A DNA stretch of 64,000 nt from assembly GCA_963819175.1 (NCBI GenBank), contig CAWFVJ010000017.1, positions 124,001 to 188,000 on the forward strand. The letters are read 5' to 3'. The notes under the pieces are model-generated. The model searched no databases, was not told the origin of the DNA, and saw nothing but the letters and a program-made list of their open reading frames with translations. Below are positions 34,090 to 43,055 of the stretch, one piece after another; the stretch's first letter is position 1; each line of letters opens with the position of its first letter. The translations under genes and the position numbers were made by a program. Source of the DNA: CAWBRT01 sp963819175. Its GTDB lineage: Bacteria > Acidobacteriota > Terriglobia > Terriglobales > Acidobacteriaceae.

Positions 34090-35262
34090 ATGTTTGCCCG
34101 ACGTACCAACTGGGACCTGTCGCCGAATGCGCTCACCCTCGCGCTTAAGGAGCACGGCGGGAGTGGTCAAGAGCTGCTGGACTTGACGGCATCAAATCCG
34201 ACATGCGTCGGTCTAGAGTATCCCGCGCGGCAGATCGCATGCGCCTTGGCCGACGAGCGCGCCCTGTCTTATGAGCCTGCCGCAAAAGGCTTGCTCACGG
34301 CGCGCCAGTCCGTGGCGAACTACTACGCCCAGCAGGGAATCGGCGTCGATCCCGAGCGCCTGATCCTGACGGTCAGCACCAGCGAAGCCTACTCTTACTG
34401 CTTCCGCCTGCTCTGCGACCCGGGCGACGAGGTGCTGGTCCCGAGCCCGAGTTATCCGCTGTTCGAGTTTTTGGCCGATCTCCAGGACATTCGCCTGGTT
34501 CCGTTTGAGTTGGTATACGACGAGGGTTGGCAGATTGAGTTTGAATCCTTACGCCGCGGCATCAGCGCGCGTTCGCGGGCGGTGCTCGTGGTGCAGCCCA
34601 ACAATCCAACGGGCTCTTACGCCAAACGATGGGAACTCGAACGGCTCAACGTCCTCTGCCGCGAGCATCAACTGGCGCTGATCGCCGACGAGGTTTTTCT
34701 GGACTACAACGTCGAATCCGGTGAGCGGCTCAGCTTCGCCGGCAACATCGGTGCCTTGAGTTTTGCCCTGAGCGGGCTGTCGAAAATCAGCGGTCTGCCG
34801 CAGATGAAGATGGCTTGGATCGCTTGCAGTGGGCCCGTGGACTTGGCCGCCGATGCCATGAACAGGCTGGAAGTCATCGCCGACACCTATCTATCACCCA
34901 ATGCGCCCGTGCAGCTGGCCACGGCGGCGCTGCTGGAGGTCAGGCACTCCGTCCAGCGGCAACTCGGCCAGCGAATTCGCAACAATCTTGCCGAGTTGGA
35001 CGAGCAACTTTCGCGGCAACAGCTTTGTCATCGCCTGCGCGTCGAAGGGGGCTGGTACGTCGTGCTGCGGGTTCCCGCCGTCTGTGCCGATGAGGAGTTC
35101 GCGCTCGACTTGCTCCGCAAAACCAACGTGCTGGTGCATCCGGGGCACTTTTTCAACTTTCGCGGAGGCTGCTTTCTCGTGCTCAGTCTCATCACGCCGG
35201 AGACCGTTTTCGGCGAAGGCTTGCGCCGGCTGATTACCTTGTCCGGTATGATGAATACATGA
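34090..35262 (+). CDS. PLP-dependent aminotransferase, class I/II
   Basis: 390-residue fold-type I aminotransferase. Visible: substrate loop LDLTASNPTCVGLEYP, the PLP-phosphate region STSEAYSYCFRLLCDPGDEV, the Asn/Pro motif VVQPNNPTGSY, the pyridine-N Asp in LIADEVFLDYN, the Schiff-base Lys in SGLSKISGLPQMKMAW, and a C-terminal Arg in NFRGGCFLVLS. The family covers aspartate, alanine and aromatic transaminases; the substrate cannot be fixed. It overlaps the next gene by 4 nt (ATGA at 35259), so the pair is translationally coupled. Confidence 0.9.
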   Translation: MFARRTNWDLSPNALTLALKEHGGSGQELLDLTASNPTCVGLEYPARQIACALADERALSYEPAAKGLLTARQSVANYYAQQGIGVDPERLILTVSTSEAYSYCFRLLCDPGDEVLVPSPSYPLFEFLADLQDIRLVPFELVYDEGWQIEFESLRRGISARSRAVLVVQPNNPTGSYAKRWELERLNVLCREHQLALIADEVFLDYNVESGERLSFAGNIGALSFALSGLSKISGLPQMKMAWIACSGPVDLAADAMNRLEVIADTYLSPNAPVQLATAALLEVRHSVQRQLGQRIRNNLAELDEQLSRQQLCHRLRVEGGWYVVLRVPAVCADEEFALDLLRKTNVLVHPGHFFNFRGGCFLVLSLITPETVFGEGLRRLITLSGMMNT

Positions 35263-35885
35263 TTCACGAAATTCTGCCCGTCGGCCCGTTGCAGTGCAAT
35301 TGCTCCATCGTAGGCGACGAGAACAGCCACGAGGCCATGGTGATCGATCCAGGTGACGACATCGAAGGGGTCATGGAGATCGTCACGCGTCACGGGCTCC
35401 AGGTGAAACAGATCGTGGTGACGCACGCCCACATCGATCATGTCGGCGGCGCCATGAAGCTCAAACAACGCACCGGCGCGCCCATTCTGCTGAACCAGAA
35501 CGACTCCAATCTGCTGCGCATGCTGGATACGCAGGCGGCGTGGCTCGGCATGCGCCCGCCCGGCAAAGTGGATATTGACCAGAGCCTTACGAGTGGCGAC
35601 ACGGTCAAGGCCGGGGTCATCGAGGGCAAGGTGCTGCACACGCCGGGACACACCGAAGGCTCGATTTGCCTCTACTTCGAAGCTGAAAAACGATTGGTTG
35701 CAGGAGATACGTTGTTCGCCGGAAGCATTGGCCGCACCGATCTGCCCGGCGGATCTTACGACAAGATTATTCGTTCGCTGCACGAGAGTGTGCTGGCGCT
35801 GCCTGATGAAACAGTTGTCGTGCCGGGGCACGGTGAACTGACCACCGTTGGCGAAGAACGCGAAACCAACCCGTTCCTTCGCTGA
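35259..35885 (+). CDS. metallo-beta-lactamase fold hydrolase (glyoxalase II-like)
   Basis: 208 residues. The di-metal site motif is VVTHAHIDHVGGAMKL. Later ligands are in HTPGHTEGSICLYF, AGDTLFAGSIGRTDLPGG and VVPGHGELTTVGEE. It has the YcbL/GloB-like layout, with PLQCNCSIVGDE at the N-terminus, and probably hydrolyses a thioester such as a glutathione-type adduct. It is coupled to the upstream aminotransferase and precedes uvrC by 15 bp. Confidence 0.9.
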   Translation: MIHEILPVGPLQCNCSIVGDENSHEAMVIDPGDDIEGVMEIVTRHGLQVKQIVVTHAHIDHVGGAMKLKQRTGAPILLNQNDSNLLRMLDTQAAWLGMRPPGKVDIDQSLTSGDTVKAGVIEGKVLHTPGHTEGSICLYFEAEKRLVAGDTLFAGSIGRTDLPGGSYDKIIRSLHESVLALPDETVVVPGHGELTTVGEERETNPFLR

Positions 35886-35900
35886 GCCCCATTACTCAAC

Positions 35901-37730
35901 GTGGACCTGAACCAGAAAATACGCACGTTGCCTACCGATCCCGGCGTGTATCTCTACAAGGACGCCGAAGATCGGGTCATTTATGTCGGCAAGGCCAAAA
36001 ACCTGCGGGCCAGGGTGCGATCCTACTTTCTCGACGGCGCTGCCGAAGACGCCAAGACCGGCAGTCTGCTGCGCGAGGCCGTGGATATCGAGTACATCGT
36101 CGTTGCCAACGAGGGCGAGGCGCTGGCGCTCGAAAACAACCTTATCAAGCAGAAGAAGCCGCGCTACAACATTCTGCTGCGCGACGACAAGAGCTATCCC
36201 TACGTAAAGCTCACGGCAGCCGAGCGATTTCCGCGCGTCTACGTAACGCGCAGGCTTAGGCGCGATGGTTCGGTCTATTACGGTCCATATTTTCCGGCGA
36301 ACCTTGCCTACCGTATCGTCGACCTCATCCACCGGCATTTTTTGGTTCCGTCCTGCAAGGTCGATCTCACGCGTGACCACGCGCGTCCGTGCTTGCAGTA
36401 CTACATTAAGCGATGCCTTGGCCCGTGCGTCGCCGGGCTTACCACGCCGCAGGCTTACGCCGAAGCCGTCAATGACGTGCGCATGTTCCTGGAAGGCCGT
36501 CAGTCCGACCTTTCGCGGTCGCTGCGGGAGCGCATGCAAGGCGCCGCCGAGCAAGAGCAGTTCGAACTTGCTGCCAAGTATCGAGACCTCATCACCACGG
36601 TCGAGCAACTGCAGGAAAAGCAGCGCATGGCCTCCGCCGAGGGCGACGATGCCGATGTGCTCAACTTCCATTTCGAAAATCACATGCTGGCCGTCAACCT
36701 CTTCCACATGCGGGGAGGGAAGGTGCTCGACCGCCGCGAGTTCTTCTGGGAAGATCTCGGCGAATTGGAAGCGGCAACCGGCTTCGACACCGGGGAGTTT
36801 TTCAGCACCCTGCTCAAGCAGCTCTACGTCGATCAGCCGTACGTGCCTCGCTTCATTTACGTTCCCGTCGATTTTGAGGACCGCGAAGTCTTGGCCGAGT
36901 TACTCTCGGCGAAAAGCGAGGCGCGCATTCACCTCGAAGTGCCGCAACGCGGCGAAAAGCGTTCCCTGATCGACTTGGTGGGCAACAATGCGCGGCAGTC
37001 CTACGACCAGCGCTTCCGCGTGCTCAAGCCGCGCACCGACGTGCTCAAGAGTGTTTTGCAGGATGCGTTGAATCTCGCCGAGCTTCCCGAGCGCATCGAG
37101 TGTTTCGACATCTCGCATATACAAGGCGCGGAAACCGTGGCGTCGATGGTCGTCTGGCAAGACGGCAAGATGCGCAATTCGGAATATCGCAAATTCATCA
37201 TCCGCAGCGTCGATGGGGTTGACGATTTTGCCGCCATGCGTGAGGTGGTGACGCGGCGCTACAAACGGCTCTGCGAGGAAGAGAAGCCGCTGCCTTCACT
37301 GATTCTCGTCGACGGCGGCATTGGACAGTTGCACGCGGCCTCCGAGGCGCTGGAGGCGCTCGGCCTGATCGCGCAGCCACTGGCTTCGATCGCCAAGCGC
37401 GAGGAAATTATTTACGTTTATGGACAGGAAAACGAGCCCGTCGTGCTCGACCGCCATTCACCGGTGCTGCACCTGATCCAGCAGATCCGCGATGAGGCGC
37501 ACCGCTTCGCCGTTACCTATCATCGCAAGCGCAGACAAATACGCGACCGCGCAACGGAGCTGCGCGAGATTGAGGGCATCGGCGAGCAGACCACCCGCCG
37601 CCTGCTGCAACACTTCGGCTCGGTGCGGGCCATCCAACAGGCTGATGCCGCGGCGCTTAGCGCGGTCGTCAGCCGGCGTCAGGCCGAAGCCATCCTCGAA
37701 CACTTTCGCAAGGCACGGGAGAAGGTGTAG
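35901..37730 (+). CDS. uvrC: excinuclease ABC subunit C
   Basis: Nucleotide-excision-repair endonuclease that makes both incisions with UvrB. It has 609 residues. The N-terminal GIY-YIG nuclease (PGVYLYKDAEDRVIYVGKAK) is followed by a UvrB-interacting UVR helix pair (about residues 205-240, EQEQFELAAKYRDLITTVEQ). The C-terminal RNase H-like nuclease starts at IECFDISHIQGAETVASMVV. Tandem helix-hairpin-helices close the protein (IEGIGEQTTRRLLQHFGSVR). The start is a GTG at 35901, where family similarity begins; no strong ribosome-binding site is seen. Confidence 0.97.
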   Translation: MDLNQKIRTLPTDPGVYLYKDAEDRVIYVGKAKNLRARVRSYFLDGAAEDAKTGSLLREAVDIEYIVVANEGEALALENNLIKQKKPRYNILLRDDKSYPYVKLTAAERFPRVYVTRRLRRDGSVYYGPYFPANLAYRIVDLIHRHFLVPSCKVDLTRDHARPCLQYYIKRCLGPCVAGLTTPQAYAEAVNDVRMFLEGRQSDLSRSLRERMQGAAEQEQFELAAKYRDLITTVEQLQEKQRMASAEGDDADVLNFHFENHMLAVNLFHMRGGKVLDRREFFWEDLGELEAATGFDTGEFFSTLLKQLYVDQPYVPRFIYVPVDFEDREVLAELLSAKSEARIHLEVPQRGEKRSLIDLVGNNARQSYDQRFRVLKPRTDVLKSVLQDALNLAELPERIECFDISHIQGAETVASMVVWQDGKMRNSEYRKFIIRSVDGVDDFAAMREVVTRRYKRLCEEEKPLPSLILVDGGIGQLHAASEALEALGLIAQPLASIAKREEIIYVYGQENEPVVLDRHSPVLHLIQQIRDEAHRFAVTYHRKRRQIRDRATELREIEGIGEQTTRRLLQHFGSVRAIQQADAAALSAVVSRRQAEAILEHFRKAREKV

Positions 37731-37943
37731 ATTGCCTCCTGCGAGTGCTTATCTGCCCACACTTTAGTCGGATAAACAATTCCTTATGGGCTTAAGAATA
37801 GAAATCGACAACAAAAAAAGCAGCTCTGGTCAGCGACACTGCATCTCTTATTAGTGCCAGATTGAATTTTTGTCATCTTGGCGTCGATTTGCTGTCATCT
37901 CGACTCAACGAGGTGGCGTGCTTTTCGAGCCCAGGGAGGACCG

Positions 37944-38192
37944 ATGGCTGCTGAACCCGTAGGACTTGGTGGTTTTTGCCGTGGACGAACGCCAAATGGG
38001 ATCATCGTATCCACGTGTCTTCACTGCGGCAAGGTTGCCGGGAGCAAATCCTCGGAGAACCTCCAGATGGCGGAGCAAGTTCACCGGTGCCCCTCTCATT
38101 TCAAAGCCCAGCAGCGGATGTCCGTAGTTTCGGGGCAGGGCCACGCCACTGGAATAGCAGAACAGAACTCCAGCAGTAATTCTTCAGACTAG
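37944..38192 (+). CDS. small Cys/His-rich protein (possible zinc-binding)
   Basis: 82 residues from the ATG at 37944, which has a strong ribosome-binding site (GGGAGGA); an upstream ATG at 37878 lacks one. The core is GIIVSTCLHCGKVAGSKSSE followed by NLQMAEQVHRCPSHF. The C-x2-C plus H-x-C pattern, about 20 residues apart, suits a single zinc site. I recall similar small proteins in Acidobacteriota, but the function is unknown. It stands alone; the 213-bp gap before it shows no other gene. Confidence 0.6.
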   Translation: MAAEPVGLGGFCRGRTPNGIIVSTCLHCGKVAGSKSSENLQMAEQVHRCPSHFKAQQRMSVVSGQGHATGIAEQNSSSNSSD

Positions 38193-38299
38193 CATCGGTC
38201 GCATAGGAACCACTCTCCAGGTTGGCCCAATTGCCCCAGCGAGCGGTGCCGCGCCAGCACCCCGATGCGGGCGGTGCGTGGGGTTTCCGGCTTTGAATC

Positions 38300-39313
38300 C
38301 TATTCGACCACACGGATAACAATCTTGCCGAAGGCTCCTTTGTCGAGATAGTTGAACGCCTCCCTGACGCCGGCGAACGGAAAGCAGCGGTCGATAACGG
38401 GCCGCAGACCGTGTATCTCGATGGCGCGATTCATCTCCTCGAATGCTCGCCGATGACCCACGGCGATTCCCTGGACTCGCGCCCGCTTGCGAATCAAACT
38501 GCGCGCATCGACATTAAGCTCCATGCCTCCCAGGAAGCCGACGACAGCCACATGCCCTTCTATGGCGAGCGCGTTCAGCGAGCGAGTGAAGGTTTTGCCG
38601 CCACCGACCTCTATGACGTGATCGACACCGAGTCCGCCGGTCAACTCCAGCACAGTCTTGTCCCAGTCTGGGGTGGTGCGGTAGTTGACGGTTTCGTGGG
38701 CGCCCAATTGCTTCGCCTTGGCCAACTTCTCGTCGCTGCTGGAAGTCACGATCACCCTCGCTCCGGCCATGGCGGCAAACTGCACGGCAAACAGGGACAC
38801 CCCGCCGGTTCCTTGCACCAGGACCGATTCGCCTGCCTTGAGCCGGCCATCTTCCATAAGGGCGAACCAGGCAGTGAGTCCGGCGATGGGCAAGGTCGCC
38901 GCTTCCTCGAAGCTGAGGCGGGGTGGCGCTTTTACCACCGCGTCCTGCGGCCACAGGACATATTCTGCGAGCACTCCCGGCAACGGACCGCCCAGCGAGA
39001 AAGCGACTTCATCCGGCCCGGGTTTGCCGTCGATCCATCGCACCCGGTATTGGCCGGTAACGCGATCGCCGACCGCAGCCCGGGTGACGCCTGCGCCCAC
39101 GGCGGTGACTTCGCCACAAGCATCCGATGCGGGCACGAATGGCAATGGCAGATTGGGCATGTAGATGCCCTCGACCAGCACCTTGTCGCGGTAGTTGAGC
39201 GAAACTGCGTGCACGCGCACCAACACTTCTCCTGGTCCCGGAACAGGCACGGGACGCTCAACCATCCGCAAGTTCTTCTCCGGCCCGAACTTCACTAATT
39301 CCCAAGCCTTCAT
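38300..39313 (-). CDS. zinc-independent medium-chain alcohol dehydrogenase/quinone oxidoreductase family
   Basis: 337 residues from the ATG at 39313 (MKAWELVKFGPEKNLRMVER). GroES-like N-terminal domain with SLNYRDKVLVEG and VPASDACGEVTAVGAG, then a Rossmann domain with LVQGTGGVSLFAVQFAAMAG and IVTSSSDEKLAKAKQLGAHE. The catalytic-zinc Cys/His pattern of true alcohol dehydrogenases is absent, pointing to an NAD(P)H-dependent quinone or enone reductase. The substrate is unknown. It is divergent from the DASS transporter. Confidence 0.88.
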   Translation of the reverse strand: MKAWELVKFGPEKNLRMVERPVPVPGPGEVLVRVHAVSLNYRDKVLVEGIYMPNLPLPFVPASDACGEVTAVGAGVTRAAVGDRVTGQYRVRWIDGKPGPDEVAFSLGGPLPGVLAEYVLWPQDAVVKAPPRLSFEEAATLPIAGLTAWFALMEDGRLKAGESVLVQGTGGVSLFAVQFAAMAGARVIVTSSSDEKLAKAKQLGAHETVNYRTTPDWDKTVLELTGGLGVDHVIEVGGGKTFTRSLNALAIEGHVAVVGFLGGMELNVDARSLIRKRARVQGIAVGHRRAFEEMNRAIEIHGLRPVIDRCFPFAGVREAFNYLDKGAFGKIVIRVVE

Positions 39314-39487
39314 GAAAACCTCTCCATGTGCGCCAGTTCGGCGACGTGGCAATGTTACCTGAATTCGGAACCGCGGATTCGCCGCTCCGATTCGGCTTGA
39401 ACTCTGGGGCGAACTGCCTATACTTTAGGGACAGAAAATCACATTCGGGGTGCGGCTGGCGACGAACACTAAGGACAAGGAGCAGAT

Positions 39488-41011
39488 ATGGCATCGCACG
39501 GTGTTGAGACGGCTAAGGTTCCGGTTCCCAGTCAGCCCAACAATGTTGGCCAAAAATTTTCGTTTGAGTCGTGGGGCAAAAAATACGGCGTCGTGCTGGG
39601 GTTCGCGCTCGGCATCGTGATCTGGATGCTCCCCACGCCGGCCGGCATGACGTTGACTCAGCACAAGCTGCTCACGCTCTTCGCAGTTGCCGTGGTCATG
39701 TGGGTCACGATCGCCGTGAACTTCGCTGTCTCAGCCTTTTTTGTCGTCTCCGTTCTCTACTTCTGGGTCGGTAACGCAACGGGGGCCATGAAGAACGGCT
39801 GGCTCGTTCGTAATGCCAATTTTGCGGTGAGCGGGTACGGATCGGCGGCCCTCTTCATGCTTGTCACCGGATTCGTCATTTCTATCGCGATGACGCACAC
39901 CGGTGTCGCGCGCCGCGTTGCGCTGCTGATGATGAAGGCGCTCGGACGCACGCCCCGCGGCGCGGTTGCGGCCTCCATGTTCGCGAATCTCGTGATCGCC
40001 CCCCTGACCCCTTCGAACACAGCCCGCACCGCCGCGATGCTTCCGATCGTCCAGGGGATTGGGCAGGCCTACGAGATCGAGCCGGGGAAGAGCAACTTCG
40101 GCCGCGCCCTCTTCCTCTCGCAAACCTTCACTGCAAACATCACCGGCTCCGCCTTCCTGACCGGCACGATTCCCAACCCGATTGCGATCGGCATGATGCT
40201 CGTTGCAGTCGGCGCCTCCGCCAAGCTCACCTGGGGCTACTGGGCCCTGGCGGCCCTTCCTACCAATCTGATCGTCCTGGTATTCACCGGGTGGCTCTGT
40301 CTCAGGATGTTCCCCCCTGAGATGAAGGAGATCCCCGGAGGCATGGACTACATCACCAAAGAACTCGCGGCGATGGGCAAGATGTCGGTGCAGGAGAAGA
40401 AGGCAATCTTGTGGTTCCTCCTCGCCCTCGTCTTCTGGTCGACCGACTTCTATCATGGCTTCAACTCGACGATGGTCGCGTTCGCCGCTTCGACGATGAT
40501 CTTCGCTCCCAAAATCGGAGTGCTTGAATGGAAGACCACCGAGAAAATGATCCCGTGGGAGCTCTTCATCTATTTCGGTGGCGTGATCACCCTCTCCGAC
40601 GTGTTGACCAAGACCAGGGCATTCGAGTGGGTCATCAGGACCGCGCTCGACGGACTCGGTGTGAAGACCCTTCCGATGATCCCGCTGGTGATCCTGCTGA
40701 TGGGGTTTACGATCTTCTCCCACGCGATCTGGTCCACCACCACTGCGATGGGCGGCGTGATGATTCCGATCTACATCGGCATTGCCCAGACGCTCAAGTT
40801 CGACATCATAGGCTTCACGCTCCCGATGGCTATCCTGATGGCCTATGCCCTCTTCCTTCCGTTCAACACGATGGGTAATATCATCTTGTTCGGCCCCGGA
40901 TATTACTCTGTCGAGAACCAGGTCAAGTCCTCGGTGCTCGTTGGGCTCGGCTCATGGATTCTGTGGAGTGTGACCGCGCTTACGTGGTGGCGCTTTATTG
41001 GACTTTTATAA
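39488..41011 (+). CDS. DASS/SLC13 family anion (dicarboxylate) transporter
   Basis: 507-residue inner-membrane carrier with about a dozen hydrophobic segments. A 30-residue polar N-terminus precedes the first helix. The first substrate/Na+ hairpin is marked by NLVIAPLTPSNTARTAAMLP. The later LTGTIPNPIAIGMM and the second half ending IWSTTTAMGGVMIPIYIGIA then FLPFNTMGNIILFG match CitT/TtdT-type dicarboxylate exchangers. The ribosome-binding site is AAGGAGCAG. The neighbouring GalB-like gene suggests, without proof, an unsaturated or oxo-dicarboxylate. Confidence 0.88.
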   Translation: MASHGVETAKVPVPSQPNNVGQKFSFESWGKKYGVVLGFALGIVIWMLPTPAGMTLTQHKLLTLFAVAVVMWVTIAVNFAVSAFFVVSVLYFWVGNATGAMKNGWLVRNANFAVSGYGSAALFMLVTGFVISIAMTHTGVARRVALLMMKALGRTPRGAVAASMFANLVIAPLTPSNTARTAAMLPIVQGIGQAYEIEPGKSNFGRALFLSQTFTANITGSAFLTGTIPNPIAIGMMLVAVGASAKLTWGYWALAALPTNLIVLVFTGWLCLRMFPPEMKEIPGGMDYITKELAAMGKMSVQEKKAILWFLLALVFWSTDFYHGFNSTMVAFAASTMIFAPKIGVLEWKTTEKMIPWELFIYFGGVITLSDVLTKTRAFEWVIRTALDGLGVKTLPMIPLVILLMGFTIFSHAIWSTTTAMGGVMIPIYIGIAQTLKFDIIGFTLPMAILMAYALFLPFNTMGNIILFGPGYYSVENQVKSSVLVGLGSWILWSVTALTWWRFIGLL

Positions 41012-41139
41012 CCTGAGGCCGCTTTAGCCCTGCTTCTCCGCTGTTGTCAGAATCGCCTTCAGCGATTCGGTGATGCGCGCAACGGCATCGACCGGTTTCC
41101 GCATCGCCATTCACTGGCAGCGGTGCGAGTGGCACATTT

Positions 41140-41862
41140 TCAGTTGAATGCGGCTGTCACCTGCGGGTAGACGCGCTCGTACGCCTCGCCGTACTTGATG
41201 CTGCGGTCAGAGTTGCGCGACGCTTGCGAGCCGCGCTGAAGTGCCACCCTGGTGTAGTACTCCCAGAGATGCTCCTGCGCCGCCATGCTCTCGAAGGCGG
41301 CCCGCTTGCGCTCCCAAACCTCGGTAATGTCCAGAAATACGTTGGGCTTCCACTCGGATTGCTCCGTCTGGTGAGGCTCGAATAGAAATACGGGAGGTGC
41401 GCCCAATACTTTTTGGCCAGGACGATGCCCATGCGCCTGGGCAATGATCCGCGCCTCTTGTGCCGCAGCGGAGGCAAGGGGGTGATCGTGGTTGTAGGGA
41501 TCTTTCGTGCTGTGCGTGAGCACGAATTCCGGGTTTACCTCGCGATAGATGTCCGCAAGTTGCTCGATGGCCGTATCGGGAATTCGCATCGGGTAGTCGC
41601 CAAGATCGAAGAAGCGAACCGTTGCGCCGAGTATTCCGGCGGAGGTCTCAGCCTCGCGCTTGCGTTCTTCCTTGACCTTCTGCAACGTCATGCCGGGTTG
41701 CTTCCAGAGCTTCGCGGACTCGCCACGCTCGCCAAACGAAAGGCACACGATGGTGACCTTGTAACCGCGTGAAGCATAGAGGGCGATTGCGCCGCCGGCC
41801 CGCCAGACAAAATCCGCCGAGTGAGCGCTCACGACCAGTGCCGTCTTGGGTTGTTGCTTCAT
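41140..41862 (-). CDS. PIG-L superfamily protein, GalB (4-oxalomesaconate hydratase)-like
   Basis: 240 residues from the ATG at 41862, preceded by GGAAG. The PIG-L/LmbE metal-site motif, normally AHPDDE, here reads VVSAHSADFVWRAGG. This form is known from the GalB branch, which hydrates 4-oxalomesaconate in gallate/protocatechuate meta-cleavage. The other ligand region is THSTKDPYNHDHPLASAAAQ. The alternative is an N-acetyl-sugar deacetylase, but the lost Asp pair argues against it. It converges with the dicarboxylate transporter. No other gal or lig genes are nearby. Confidence 0.75.
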   Translation of the reverse strand: MKQQPKTALVVSAHSADFVWRAGGAIALYASRGYKVTIVCLSFGERGESAKLWKQPGMTLQKVKEERKREAETSAGILGATVRFFDLGDYPMRIPDTAIEQLADIYREVNPEFVLTHSTKDPYNHDHPLASAAAQEARIIAQAHGHRPGQKVLGAPPVFLFEPHQTEQSEWKPNVFLDITEVWERKRAAFESMAAQEHLWEYYTRVALQRGSQASRNSDRSIKYGEAYERVYPQVTAAFN

Positions 41863-41912
41863 GGCATCTTCCTTCTTTCTTGATTGGCGCACATCGTATT
41901 CCGCGCCGCGGT

Positions 41913-43055
41913 TCAGTCGGCCAAGACCGATTCGGCTACCAACTCCGCCTCGGGGACCTTGCGTTGCACCTCACGGGAACTTTCAAAACGGCGTTTCAGG
42001 CGCAGAATTGGCTTTTCAAATCCCACCCAAAGCAGGGCCGCGAAGCCAAGGGACAAAACAATTCGCGTGACCACCACCGCAAGATTTCCCCATGCTCCGT
42101 ATTGCAGCATTCGCAGCTCGAAGTTGCCGATCACGACGAAAACCAGAATGTGCATCATGTAAAGCCCGTAGCTGACGGTGCCGATCGACTTGAGAGGCCG
42201 TGCGCAAAGCATACGGGCGTAAATCGCCCTGGGTTTGGAAACAATGGCCGCAATCAGCATGCCGCCGAAGCCGAGAGCCAGGAAGGTGTCGGCAAATGCG
42301 GTACCGCGATACAACATGAGCCCCACGCCGAAGAGTCCAAGCGCGATTCCGGCCAGGCCCAGCTTTCGCCATGCGGACTTGCTGAACGCATCCATCCTGA
42401 GTAACACGGCAATCAGCGCGCCGATGGCGAGGCCGTCAAGATGAATCAGCGTGTGCGTGGGCGTGAGCAACCCCGTATTCCAGGCCCGAACCATAGGCGA
42501 GACGACAAATGCCGCAGCCAGAAAGATGGCCAGATTGCGCAGCGAAAGACGTCGCGCAATCGGCGCCCATGCGAGATAGAACTGCTCCTCGATGGCCAGG
42601 CTCCACGTCGGCCCAATCGGCCCCGGCAGCGGGAGCGCAAACAGGTTTTGCACAAACAGTACGTAATAAAGCCAAGGTGCGGTCGAGGTGATTCGCCAGG
42701 CATGCTGCGGATTGTGTTCCAGAAGGCAGGGCACCAGGATGTAATTGAGCAGCAGCAGCAGGACGTAAACCGGCCAGATTCGCAGCGCGCGCCGGGCATA
42801 AAAGTTCCGAAAAAAATGCGCATCATTGCGGCCCTCGACAATGATGCCGGTGATGAGGAATCCAGAGAGGACGAAGAAAAGATTCACTCCTGCCCACCCG
42901 TACTCGGCGAAACGGCTCAGCAATCCGTCGCCGAGTTTGGTGTGACAGTGATAGAAAACCACCAGCGAAACGGCAAGACCGCGCAGCCCATCGAGCGCAG
43001 GGATGTACTGCGGCAACCATTGCGGGCGGCTCAACCTCGCCTCGGAACCGATCAA
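41913..43055 (-). CDS. acyltransferase family 3 (OafA/YrhL-like) membrane protein
   Basis: 380 residues with about ten hydrophobic segments. Motifs: IPALDGLRGLAVSLVVFYH (catalytic His), GWAGVNLFFVLSGFLITGII, the basic FYARRALRIWPVYVLLLLL and GPTWSLAIEEQFYLAW. It O-acetylates or O-acylates a surface glycan or lipid at the membrane. The start is placed at a TTG (43055), which overlaps the thiG stop (TTGA) and has GGAGGG nine bases upstream. An ATG at 43151 lies inside thiG and would add non-family residues. The overlap couples it to thiG, although the functions are unrelated. Confidence 0.88.
   Translation of the reverse strand: MIGSEARLSRPQWLPQYIPALDGLRGLAVSLVVFYHCHTKLGDGLLSRFAEYGWAGVNLFFVLSGFLITGIIVEGRNDAHFFRNFYARRALRIWPVYVLLLLLNYILVPCLLEHNPQHAWRITSTAPWLYYVLFVQNLFALPLPGPIGPTWSLAIEEQFYLAWAPIARRLSLRNLAIFLAAAFVVSPMVRAWNTGLLTPTHTLIHLDGLAIGALIAVLLRMDAFSKSAWRKLGLAGIALGLFGVGLMLYRGTAFADTFLALGFGGMLIAAIVSKPRAIYARMLCARPLKSIGTVSYGLYMMHILVFVVIGNFELRMLQYGAWGNLAVVVTRIVLSLGFAALLWVGFEKPILRLKRRFESSREVQRKVPEAELVAESVLAD

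Noticed and set aside
39731..40723. 330-codon antisense ORF over the DASS transporter
   Set aside because: Highly charged, low-information shadow of a membrane protein gene.
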